From Pomphorhynchus laevis (Eukaryota > Acanthocephala > Palaeacanthocephala > Echinorhynchida > Pomphorhynchidae), in NCBI GenBank assembly GCA_012934845.2, contig WNNJ02000537.1:1-64000 (forward strand): a stretch of DNA of 64,000 nt. Direction: 5' to 3'. The position numbers and the translations under genes were made by a program. A model generated the notes under the pieces. The model made no database searches and was not told where the DNA came from. It saw only the letters and a program-made list of their open reading frames with translations. Positions 50,230-60,439 of this stretch are shown here, in pieces. Position 1 is the stretch's first letter. Every line of letters begins with the position of its first letter.

Positions 50230-53196
50230 TCAACCAAATGGGTAGGTTAGAAAAGGTGACAAATCAGCCTGGACGTATATCCAACGTCGAACCCTGTTTT
50301 TGAAAGCGAGGAAATTGGTGATGGCAGCGATAGGTTCAGGCAAACTATTCCAAACATCTACTGCCCGTTCAGACAGTCTGTAAAATTTTCGCAGCTTACC
50401 CGGTAATTTTTTAAAAAGCATCTTACAATGGCCTCGCAATCTCGAATTATCTCGAAATCTAACTACACCCAAAGGAAAGCCATCAGCTGAATGTACAATT
50501 TTCCAAAGTGTAATCAGATCAAGAAAAAGATACCGATACCTCACTGATAAAACGTTCAAACATCTTAATCTTGAAATAAAGCTTCCTTGACAACACATCC
50601 GAGAAGCTCGTCTCATTACACTTTCCAAGTTATTCAACTCACTCCTGGTCGTTGGAAAGGTTGCCTGTACACAATACTCAAGATGTGGTCTTACTAGGGC
50701 ACAATAAAGTTTGGCGAAGATTTGCGGCGATAATTTTGCAAAAGTCATTTTTATGCAGTATAAGGCACGTATCGCTTTTAACCGCGCGTGATCACTATTT
50801 GCTCTTGTCTTTAGCGATTCGTGAATTATCACTCCCAGGTCGGGATGTTCTGAGACTCGCTTGATTGAGTGTCCATTTATTTTGTAATCGAAATGAGTTT
50901 TATCTCTACCCAATCTGATCCATACACATTTTGTCGCGTTGAGTATCAAGCCAGTGCTATTACACCAAGTCCCGATACGGTTAAGGTCACATTGTAAAAA
51001 TTCACAATCCGCCTCGTTTTGGGTTGTTGCCCATATTTTAACATCTTCAGCAAATGCCAGGTGAGGACACTTTAACCTTAGGAGTAGGTCATTCAAAAAG
51101 ATGATAAAGAGAAGTGGACCTAGGACCGTGCCCTGAGGAACACCCGAATGAACACGTCGAGCTGTTGACAAAACTTCATCTAATCGCACAACGAATGATC
51201 GATCCTCGAGAAATGTCTTAATCCAGTTGCAAATTGTCGTAGGTACACCGTAATGACGTAGTAGTGAATCTAAACCAGCATGTGGAACTCTATCAAAGGC
51301 CTTAGAGAAATCAAGAAATATTATATCAACTGTAAGACCCGAACTAAGAGCAGCTACCCAATGTTCGCGAGCATTCAACAGATTAGTTAGGCACGAGCGA
51401 CCAGGTCGGAAGCCGTGCTGAGAATCATCAAGAATTTGATATAAATTTAGATGTTCACGTATTCTCTTCGCAATGAGTCTCTCCATAATTTTAGAAATAA
51501 CACTGGTAAGACTAATTGGTCTAAAATCTGAACAAGTTAGTGCCAACTGTTTCTTTGGAATAGGTACAACAATTGCCCTTTTCCAATCATCAGGAATCCA
51601 CGAATACTGTAAGCTTCGATGAAATAGAGACGTAAGGCTTGGAGCAATAATGTGCGACAGAGTACGCAAAAGAAAAGGGGATACACCATCTGGTCCTGCA
51701 GAGCCAAAACTATTTAATTTATGGAGTTCAGACTGAACTTCAATGACATTAATAGGAGATATTGGTAAGTTAGATTGTAAGTTGGGCGGGTACTGTATCT
51801 GGTCAATATTCGATTGCGAGGATGGAGATACTACAAAACTGCTTGCAAGAGCTTCCACAATAGCCTCCTTGTCAACTACATCACCACTTTCTAAACGTAC
51901 ACAATTAATCGTAGAAGGTAGGATTCGACGATGTCTAACGTATGCCCAAAAACGTTTAGGTGACCTGTTAATGTCAGAAGCAATACCCTCTTCAAATGTT
52001 TTTCTTTTTGAGCGTTTTAGTTGGTTGCATAGATTGCGAAGAGTTTTGTACTCACGGTGCGTAACAGTGTTACGTTGAGAGATTCGCCATAATCGATTTC
52101 TTTCCTTTATCGTAGTCTCCAACTCATTGTCGAACCACAATGGCGTTGTCGTCTTGTAAGCCCTATTTCTTATTGGTGCAAACGTATCCGAAATGGTTAT
52201 GAGGTTACTGGTCACTAACGATAAATGATCATCAATTGGAAGATCAGCAGATCCGAAGTTCAGCTGATGACTATAGAGTTGGAGATCTTCCACATTTACT
52301 CGATTCCAATTACGCCTTCCGATGCCACTGCACTTAGATCGTCGTTGTAAAGTGTGAGCAATCTGTACTGAAATCACACAATGGTCACTGGTTCCTAAAG
52401 GAGACTCGAAATCAACTCTGATTACATCTTCAATGCGCTTGGTAAACCCAAGATCTAATATTGTCTCTGGTTGAGACGATATACATGTTGGCTGATTAAT
52501 ATGTTGGATCAGGAGAAGCTCTGCCAGCAAGAATTCAGCAAGCTCGCAGTTTTCGACATTATAGTAATACCGGTTGTTACTAATCCAGTTAACTTGAGGA
52601 AGATTAAAATCCCCAATAAGGAAGAAATAATTTGAGGAGCAGAATGATCTTAACTGATTTTTCAGAAGATCTAACTGTGTATGAACTGAGGGTGATCTGT
52701 ATACGACGCAAATATCTATTGAACAATGAGTATCATTGACGCAGAATGACAATAACTCGAATGAATAGTGATCATCGCACAATTCAGTAATCTTCGTAAT
52801 TGATAAGGTGTTTTTAATATAAGCAGCAACACCCCCGCCACGACGACCTGCAACTCTATCTGCTCTCAAAAGTCGATACCCAGAGATAGCCATAAGGTCA
52901 TCATTAATTTGATAATGAAGCCATGACTCAGAAATGCAAAACACGTCAAAATCTTTAAAAGATATAAACTGCTGCACTTCAGACAATTGAGCAGGTAAGC
53001 TTCTGATATTGGAGTAACCTACCACCAGAGGACATTCATTATTACATATTCTCTCTGAACAATTAGATGGCAACTTCCTTTCCAAACATATATCCACTAG
53101 ATGTCCAATCATGGCGTTGTAAGGTCTAGAGAAAGATTGATCGATCTCCATCGAACTGCAGGACGCCACCTCACAACCCGAAAATTTCGAATGCAC
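50230..53196 (-). CDS. CR1 ORF2: APE endonuclease plus reverse transcriptase
   Basis: A 988-residue protein that nicks target DNA and copies the element's RNA there. The endonuclease occupies about residues 55-285: YSNIRSLPAQ, CISESWLHY, GGGVAAYIKN, FFLIGDFNLPQVNW, and LGTSDHCVISV with the catalytic DH. The reverse transcriptase, about 480-790, has GPDGVSPFLLR, FRPISLTSVISKIMERLI, HGFRPGRSCLTNLL, IFLDFSKAFDRVPHAGL, GVPQGTVLGPLLFIIFLNDL and then LAFAEDVKIWA. CR1 enzymes have FADD there, so the first of the two catalytic aspartates is glutamate. The end (RLSERAVDVWNSLPEPI) is complete. The ATG at 53196 lies inside ORF1; translation could begin at a later Met. Length fits CR1 ORF2. Confidence 0.93.
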   Translation of the reverse strand: MHSKFSGCEVASCSSMEIDQSFSRPYNAMIGHLVDICLERKLPSNCSERICNNECPLVVGYSNIRSLPAQLSEVQQFISFKDFDVFCISESWLHYQINDDLMAISGYRLLRADRVAGRRGGGVAAYIKNTLSITKITELCDDHYSFELLSFCVNDTHCSIDICVVYRSPSVHTQLDLLKNQLRSFCSSNYFFLIGDFNLPQVNWISNNRYYYNVENCELAEFLLAELLLIQHINQPTCISSQPETILDLGFTKRIEDVIRVDFESPLGTSDHCVISVQIAHTLQRRSKCSGIGRRNWNRVNVEDLQLYSHQLNFGSADLPIDDHLSLVTSNLITISDTFAPIRNRAYKTTTPLWFDNELETTIKERNRLWRISQRNTVTHREYKTLRNLCNQLKRSKRKTFEEGIASDINRSPKRFWAYVRHRRILPSTINCVRLESGDVVDKEAIVEALASSFVVSPSSQSNIDQIQYPPNLQSNLPISPINVIEVQSELHKLNSFGSAGPDGVSPFLLRTLSHIIAPSLTSLFHRSLQYSWIPDDWKRAIVVPIPKKQLALTCSDFRPISLTSVISKIMERLIAKRIREHLNLYQILDDSQHGFRPGRSCLTNLLNAREHWVAALSSGLTVDIIFLDFSKAFDRVPHAGLDSLLRHYGVPTTICNWIKTFLEDRSFVVRLDEVLSTARRVHSGVPQGTVLGPLLFIIFLNDLLLRLKCPHLAFAEDVKIWATTQNEADCEFLQCDLNRIGTWCNSTGLILNATKCVWIRLGRDKTHFDYKINGHSIKRVSEHPDLGVIIHESLKTRANSDHARLKAIRALYCIKMTFAKLSPQIFAKLYCALVRPHLEYCVQATFPTTRSELNNLESVMRRASRMCCQGSFISRLRCLNVLSVRYRYLFLDLITLWKIVHSADGFPLGVVRFRDNSRLRGHCKMLFKKLPGKLRKFYRLSERAVDVWNSLPEPIAAITNFLAFKNRVRRWIYVQADLSPFLTYPFG

Positions 53197-54344
53197 AGAT
53201 TCGATTCACCGTTTTGCAGCCTGTAATGAAGTTCCGCCTTGATATCCTTCAATTTTTGCCTGTCTTCGAGAGAAAGATCACGTAAAATTCGTATTTTGTT
53301 ACCTTTAAGTCGATAACCACGGTCTAAAAGACACTTTGCTTGCTCTGCCGATCCTAACACAACCTTTAGCAATCGTGATCTATCGTTTTTCTTACCCAAC
53401 CTATAGAGCTGCCTTACTAAAATAGACGATGCGACCTCTTCCTCACCTTTTTCGAGCAAATTAGAAAAGAACACACGTAAACCGGCAATATCATCATCAA
53501 GCCGCTCCTGTGCACTTGAGGCTGATGACTCATCTAAACCCCAAATAAGTATGTTACAGCCCCTATTTAATGTATGATTGCGATCTGTGTGACTTTTATT
53601 ATCAAAATACGTTTTTTTGCTGAAAGAATCGCTGCCGTCACCACCCTCATCCGGTTTGCTTCTTGCGTCTCGCCCTTGTTCCATCTCATTTGAACAAATA
53701 CACTTGAAAGCTGAGTGAACATTATCTATATCGACGTCTGTATCATTGTGTGAAGCTCGTTCATCGGTGACTCCAGTTATACCGATTTCATTGCGATAAT
53801 CATTAATCACCGATATAGACGATACTTCGTAATTGTCCGATACCTTCAAAGCATCATTGTCCAGCGACACCGACGGCTCACCACTAACAACCGATATTGA
53901 CGACGCACTATTGCCTTCAAATTTCTTACTCAACGTTTGCATCACGCGTGAATTTGGATGACCTTTTTTCCAGATACGGGATGAACTTGGTATTTCGCTA
54001 TTTGTATTTTTAGTGTTCTGAACGTGAAACTCTTGAATGGGTATATCTTTATAGGTATCTGATTCGCCAGAACTTTGTACTTCCCGATCGATGCAACTTT
54101 TTGAATATGTGTTCCTTTCCGAAGCATTTGTAGATATTTTCTCGTCACAATGGCCCTTCAAATGAATTAGCAAAGATGCGCAGCAGTACCCACAGTAAAA
54201 TGATTTATTCGATAGCGCAGATTTCTTTTCCTCCGGAAACGATACACTTGTCCACACACTACAATCTTCACTAGAACATTGAATCTGATGATCCACAAAC
54301 TTTGTTGCAATAGCTCGCTTTGTAGTCTTCCTCTGTTTGACCAT
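53109..54344 (-). CDS. CR1 ORF1 with PHD-like finger
   Basis: A 411-residue nucleic-acid-binding protein expected to coat the element RNA. The N terminus has IQCSSEDCSVWTSVSF then KSFYCGYCCASLLIHLKGHC (about residues 22-65), a C-x4-C...C-x2-CC...H pattern like a PHD finger. Residues about 70-255 are acidic and Ser/Asn-rich, likely disordered. The C-terminal part has CNILIWGLDESSASSAQERL, LVRQLYRLGKKNDRSRLLKV, GYRLKGNKIRILRDL and LCIRNFRVVRWRPAVRW. This module recurs in families A and C and looks like the RRM-plus-CTD region known in LINE ORF1s, though that is inference. The stop lies 88 nt inside ORF2. Confidence 0.9.
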   Translation of the reverse strand: MVKQRKTTKRAIATKFVDHQIQCSSEDCSVWTSVSFPEEKKSALSNKSFYCGYCCASLLIHLKGHCDEKISTNASERNTYSKSCIDREVQSSGESDTYKDIPIQEFHVQNTKNTNSEIPSSSRIWKKGHPNSRVMQTLSKKFEGNSASSISVVSGEPSVSLDNDALKVSDNYEVSSISVINDYRNEIGITGVTDERASHNDTDVDIDNVHSAFKCICSNEMEQGRDARSKPDEGGDGSDSFSKKTYFDNKSHTDRNHTLNRGCNILIWGLDESSASSAQERLDDDIAGLRVFFSNLLEKGEEEVASSILVRQLYRLGKKNDRSRLLKVVLGSAEQAKCLLDRGYRLKGNKIRILRDLSLEDRQKLKDIKAELHYRLQNGESNLCIRNFRVVRWRPAVRWRSINLSLDLTTP

Positions 54345-54499
54345 GATGTTTGATATTGGTTCTTCGGTATAATTTGTAAGATGTTGTAATTGTGTGTTTA
54401 AGCTGTTTAAATTTTTTGTTTGTATCTATATCAATATGTCTTAGGCGATGAAAATTCTATAACCCCCAGGTCACGAACATTATCGTGAGATGGTATTTT

Positions 54500-56830
54500 A
54501 TTCGGGCCTATAAAATACTCAGACGATACGATACGACAGACTTAACTATTCTAAGGTGAACACATTTAGAAATTTTAACGACCAATTCGGTTAACACGCA
54601 CCATGAGTGTATCGAACACTGGTCATGATAAAGATCAACTCTTTTTGGAAATAACTTTATCCGATTTTAGAGAATCTAGTTTAACTGGATTGCGTTCTTT
54701 TACGAGGTGTGGTTCGACAGGAGGTTATAAGATCTGTTTTCGCGGCCAATCATTTAAACAAGAATTTGACTTCGCTTAGATTTTTGCAAGAGTGTGATAA
54801 GTAGATAAACCGCTCGTGTAACGTAATCAATAGAGGGTTACATGTTTCATCGAATGATCAAGACGTAGTCAAGAACATTTTTTCTGAGATTTGGATAAAT
54901 CTATCAACATGTCGATATCTTCGACTCAAACGAGTTTCAGCTAAATGAACTGATATTCCTCCATGGTTGCTTGTTTCAACTGACGAATCGATATCACGTC
55001 AAGCACTTTCCTATTGCAGTAAGCTACGACATTCACCTAGATTTTCCAGAGTCTACCTAATTCCTGATCTATCACCAGTAGAACGTGATGCCTAAAAAAC
55101 TCTCCATACCGAATTTAATGGGATACGAAACATTGACCGTTCCTGCACATTCATTAAACGTAATAATAGGGTTATACAATCTCGTAAACTGAAAATAAAT
55201 CTAGACAATAACAACACTGTGAGTTTATCACGCTTCCATCTTTGACTATCAAAGTCTACAAATCAAGTATATCCTCCAGTAAATCCACCAGTAACTCCTT
55301 AAGTAAATCCTCCAGTATATACTCCAGCAAATCATCCATAAATCTTCCAGTGTATACTCAAGTTAATCCTCCAGTAAATATTCTAGTAAATCATCCAGTA
55401 TATCGTCCAATTAATCATCCATAAGTCTTCCAGTAAATCCTCCAGTAAACTCTCTAGTAAGCCTTCAGTAAAAAAGTAAGTTATGCAGTAAAGCCTTCAG
55501 TAAATCATCCAACAAATCTCCCAGTAAATCATTCAGTGTATCCTAAAATTGACTCGACTCCGCGGATTCCCAAGTCTTCCTAGAAATTGGCCGTCTTAAA
55601 TATCCGCTCTCTTAATTACAAGGTTGATTCAGTATATGATGTTTTCCTTCATAAATCTTTAGATGTTATGTGATTAAACGAATCTTGGCACGTTGATCAG
55701 AATGATTACTCTATTAAACACTTCCGCTCTTTAAACCTCTCTGTAGTTGATAAGGCTCGTCAACTATCTTTAAGTTCAAATAAATCAATTAACCACGTTG
55801 GTCTTATAGCTTTATCTCACAATTAATCTCAGTTGCAATCGTTATCGTTGAAATTTGTTCCTCTTACTTTCGAACTACTTGGGTTCCGTGTAAAAACAGT
55901 CTCGTTATCTCTCAATATCTACTTATTCTATCAACCTGGATCATGTCATCCGTCTGACTATTTTTTCTGTGAACTGTCAAACTTACTTTCATTCTCCTCA
56001 CCGATTTACCTTGCGTTGTACTAGGTGATATAAATGTTCGCTTAGACCGTCTTTGTGATTCCAATACCCTAAAGACCATTTTTACATTTAGTGATGATGA
56101 TTTTCAAATTATGTCTTCTCATTATTCTTCTGCTAACCATATTCTTGGCGGTACCCTCGATATTGTTGCCCTACTTCGCGTCTTGCATTGTCTTCTTAAT
56201 TGTGTATATTTGATCAATCTCTATCTGATCACTTCCTTGTTACCTGTTCTTTCCATTTGTTAAAAATCAACAGACTTCACACCTTCCCTTACCACCCTCT
56301 TTAGCTCGTCAATCCGGAATGGAATATTTCCAATTTTTTGGAAAGCTGTCATCGTTCGTCCTATACTTAAAAAGACCTCTTTTGACCCCTCTCTTTCTTC
56401 ATCTTATCGCTCAATATCAATTCTACTAACCTTATCTAAAATTCTTGAACACCTTGTCCTAGATCAGATAAGCAGGTATCTCTCTTCATTGCGGCTCTAC
56501 CTTTCTTTTCAATCTGCTTTCCGCTCCAATCATTCCACCGAACTAGCATGTCATCAAGTATTTTCTGATCTTCTTTCCGTTTGTGACGAAGGACTTTGTA
56601 CTGTTGTATTATCGCTCGATCTTTCATCTGCATTCGATATTGTCGATCACAAAATCATTCTTTTTCGTTTTCGCTATCATTATTGTTTATATTCGTCCAC
56701 CTTGGCTTAATTCTCTTCGTATCTCCCTGGTCGATCATTTTCCGTCCATTCTAATTCAATGTGTTTTCCTTTATTTTCTCTCTTGTGGTGTACCTCAAGG
56801 TACAGTACTCGACCCTTGGAGATTTACACA
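54500..56830 (+). mobile_element. LINE family A-like, decayed long copy
   Basis: ORF1 pieces near 54900-55090 (SISRQALSYCSKLRHSPRFS, VYLIPDLSPVERD) resemble the ORF1 end in other copies. Next comes a 12-bp minisatellite (55262-55545), then endonuclease pieces (NESWHVDQNDYSIKHFRSLN, FQLPGS-type region, VLGDINVRLDR near 56020). Reverse transcriptase pieces follow: FQSAFRSNHSTELACHQVF (56500), LDLSSAFDIVDHKIIL (56620), SCGVPQGTVLDPW (56785). It breaks off at 56830, before the YADD box. Many stops. Confidence 0.8.
55262..55545 (+). repeat. 12-bp minisatellite coding a Pro-Val-Asn-Pro-like repeat
   Basis: About twenty imperfect copies of CCAGTAAATCCT, with units drifting to CCAGTATATACT and CCATAAATCTT. 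In one frame it reads PPVNPPVTP, NPPVYTPANHP, NILVNHPVYRPINHP. It lies at the ORF1-ORF2 junction of the family A-like element. Expansion of a tetrapeptide-coding unit in ORF1 is likely. Confidence 0.75.
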
Positions 56831-57720
56831 GTGTCCCAAAAGTAGCAAATAATTCTGTATAGATCGGTAGTTTGATCATGCAAATAAATAATTCTGAAAC
56901 TGACAAAACGAAAATGTAGTTTAAAAAGCTGATTTATAATTGTTAGTGAGTGTTTTGCATGTTATCGATTTGCTTGATATTTAAACGAGAAAGTTGTGAA
57001 CAATGATTAAACCATGATAAGCGATTGCCTTGATTGCGGCAAAATCTGCAGATCACATTGAGGCGCGTTTGTGTTTGGGGATTTGAATTCCACAACATAT
57101 GTTGTGATATCCGTTAAGTGATACTCAGCATATATGCGATAATTTGATTGCTTTCGGATCTCGTTACTTAGTTTGGAGGAATGAATGCTTCTATTAAATA
57201 TAATTCAAAGTAAAGGCTGGCTTTTTTGTCATAAAGTTATTTAAGTGATTGGGCAAATTATTGGTGAGTGGTAATGTAGAAGGTTTTCGAGATATAAATA
57301 ACAAGGAGGAACCTGTGTAAGTGCATATGTGATGAAGATGATTTGCGAGATGCTCCTAGAACACGCCTTATCAATCGTCATTGGTTAATTTTCTTAAAAT
57401 TGGATAGAGAAAGATCCATCCAAAATACTCGAAGGTATTGTATTGTGGGGATAAGTATGTACCGAAAGTTTCGCATCAAATGATAACGATCCAATATTGT
57501 GCCACCAAGAAATAGTTATTGTCATCTTACTAGCTTTGCGGTCTAGATGCTTGCTGATGTTCATTGCGACGTGAGCAGAAAACCTAAGTAAGACAGAAGC
57601 TATTCAAGACATAAAATCTACTCAAGGCAGTTTTTGATACGAAGGCAATTATAACGACGTAGATAGCCTTCTTTTCTGGAGCTCATGGTTTAAAACTTAT
57701 TAAGGTTCAGTAATACTATG
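56831..57720. other. GC-richer patch, possible DNA transposon remnant
   Basis: Begins with GTGTCCCAAAAGTAGC, a start like that of some mariner/Tc-type ends, and has near-average composition for about 800 bp. Plus-strand pieces (EKDPSKILEGIVLWG near 57410) are transposase-like at best. No terminal inverted repeat was identified. Confidence 0.25.
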
Positions 57721-59100
57721 CTGTAGGGTCTGTGCATACTACAGCATATCTAAATAATTTTCAAAATTCCGACTTAATTTGAAATAGTTAATAACTAAGA
57801 TCATGCTGTTGACATTAGACATTATTTGCTTTCTTCAAAATAAAGCCCGATAATTATTGTACACTTTTTCAGTTATCTATTATATTTATCATGAACAGAA
57901 TAATAAATAATTATTTATTAAATAATTTTATGATTATTTTAATTTTATAATTCTAATTTTTAAAATTATAAAACTTTAAAATGATAAGATTTTAAAAGCT
58001 CTATCAATTATTATTTTTAATATTATTTATTTTTATTATTATATTTAATAATATTTTATTTTTTGTAAGACATATTTCGTACTGCATTATTTAATATTTT
58101 TTATCTTAATAAATTCTATTCTTAATCCCGCTACGAGCGATGGGGGAAATAAGAATTTACATACAAAAAAGTAAAAATAGATCATTATTGTCTGTCATTT
58201 CACGATCGCATTTAGTTGAAGCATTTGGTTAGTTCTTTCAGGTAATTGCAAGTGGTTTGACTTCAAAAAACTTCGAGAGATTGATCTGCAATATACATTG
58301 CAGATCAATTCAATAAATAAAGCAGATAGTCTTGCGGACCATAGTATTATTAATAATTATAATAATTGTTAGCTTTGCATTATTCACTTACATTTACATT
58401 GCACTAACTAATTATTGTTTCACATACCCAACAGTTATGAAGGAGATCATAAATCGTCGATTTCATGAAATCAAGTCTAAGTAATCGATTACATAATAAT
58501 CGATTAATAGGACTTTATCTCAAGTTTATATTAGATTAGATAGTGAGAATAAAAAAATATATTTTCCGTTAGGTACACGAAAATTATAATTTTAATTATA
58601 ATATTATAATTCAGTTCTTGATCCTGATATTGCATCGATAGAAGATGATAATTCATCTATCTAGTATCCAAATAAGAATTTTATTGTTTGAATTGAATAA
58701 GAATTAATTCTTATAATTTTGAAATTGCTTTGATTAACAATTACAAATTGCTAATTTGATTTCCACTTTTATATTATTTATAAAAGGGCAAATAAAAGGC
58801 AAATTAATATTTTATCTTAATTCCATTTTATAAAATAAAAATGGTAAAACAAATAAAAAATTTAAAGAATTATAAAATAAAAAGAAATAAATTAAAATAA
58901 ATAAATTAAAATTATAATAACTTTATTTTAAAAATAAAAGTCAATTCTTTCAGATTTATAACGTCGTATTTCAAGCATTTTTATTTTAACATAAAAATTA
59001 ACATTTCAATTTTTAATGTTAAAATTTAAATTTGATTTTTATTCAAAAAGTTACCGTTTTTACAAAATAGTAATCTTTTTACAATAACGAAAATTAAATT
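57721..59100. other. AT-rich spacer
   Basis: Very AT-rich, only chance frames. An inverted ATTGATCTGCAATATACATTGCAGATCAAT-type hairpin lies near 58276-58310 (TTGATCTGCAAT and its inverse around TATAC). Confidence 0.4.
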
Positions 59101-60170
59101 TCATAAAAACTTAGCGTTTCTTCAATAAGTTAATACAACAAATTAAATTAGATAACTAAGTCTACGTATTTAATATAATTATAAAATAAACAATTATAAA
59201 TCAAAATTTAATAATTAAATAAAAATAAATGAAAATAATAAATAATTGTTTTAAGATTTTATATAATTTATATTAATTAAAAACAAAAAATTGAAATTAA
59301 AAATAAATGTCAATTTTTATGAATTGAATAATAAATAACAGACGTTGTATCACAATCAGGATTAGCGAATTAACTTTTTAATATTTTAAAAATTTAACTT
59401 TTAAACTATTGTTAATTGGTTAACAATATTTTAACCATTGCTTAACGCTGAATAAAAAGAAGAAGGTGTAACTCATTAATAAATAAATTAAATAAGCTAA
59501 CTGAGTCTACGTATTTTATATAATTATAAAATAAAAAATAATAATGCTAAATCAAAATTAAATAATTAAATAAAAGTCTAATGTAATAGCAAAAATTCAT
59601 AACATTTTATGGATTGATAGTAAATAACAGAGCAATTTTAATTGCTCAAATGCATTAATGTATTTGTATTTTATAACGATAAAATTTAAAATTGAAATTT
59701 AAAATAAAAGTCAATTTTTATGAATTGATTAATAAATAACAGACGATGTATCCGAATAAGGATTAGAGAATTAACTTTTAGTAAAAATAAATTAATAAAA
59801 ATAAATAAATAATAATGCTAAATCAAAATTTAATAATTAGATAATAAATAATTATAAATAATTGTTATAAGATTTTTTATAATTTATATCAAGTTTAAAT
59901 TTAAAATTGAAATCTAAAATAAAAGTCATTTTTATGAATTGACTAATAGATAACAAACTATGTATCAGAATAAGGATTAGAGGTCATCAGGAGGAACTGC
60001 TATGTTATCATGTTTCGGCCCCTAACTCCTCTACCCGACATAGCAGCGAGGCCAAATACGTGTTACGGACGTATTTCCTCTGATTAAATTTGATTATATA
60101 GTATCTTATTCTAATACAAAGTATATTGTTTATTATCCATAAAAATTTTCCAATAATGATTTAAATTTAT
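59100..60170. repeat. repeat R array, with second structured module
   Basis: Several partial units of the repeat at 27.96-28.39 kb: CTAACTGAGTCTACGTATTT (59499) and a variant near 59153, and AACAGACGTTGTATC-like words near 59336, 59735 and 59953. The last unit carries the GC-richer module (59989-60090): AGGAG/CTCCT, CTGCTATGT/ACATAGCAG (59997, 60038), TTTCGG loop, and AAATACG...CGTATTT. The module is as well conserved as its AT-rich flanks or better. Confidence 0.75.
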
Positions 60171-60439
60171 TTTTAATAATATTGTATTGATTTATACATT
60201 CAACGATTTTCTGTTTGATTGTATTTTTATAGTAACCTAGTTTAAAATATATATCCATTAAATTACTTAAATGATTTTGAAGAAAGCCAATATCATTACA
60301 TATTATGCAATTCTTAAAATTTCATTATTTAATGTATTATATTTTATATTATATGGTATGCATGAATGTTAATGCAAAAATATGTTTCTTCTAAATTTTA
60401 ATGTCTTCCATAAAAATTAAACGCTAATTATTTTAAATT

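Larger units (their letters stand above)
50156..54420 (-). mobile_element. CR1-type LINE family B, nearly whole
   Basis: Both ORFs are open end to end: ORF1 54344-53109 and ORF2 53196-50230, overlapping by 88 nt in different frames. After the ORF2 stop, about 75 nt of 3' UTR ends in a (GATAATAAT)n run at 50174-50156, as expected for CR1 3' microsatellite ends. The 5' end is not defined; no target duplication was found. It inserted antisense, downstream of TRMT112 exon 1. It looks recent compared with all other LINEs in the window. Confidence 0.92.
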
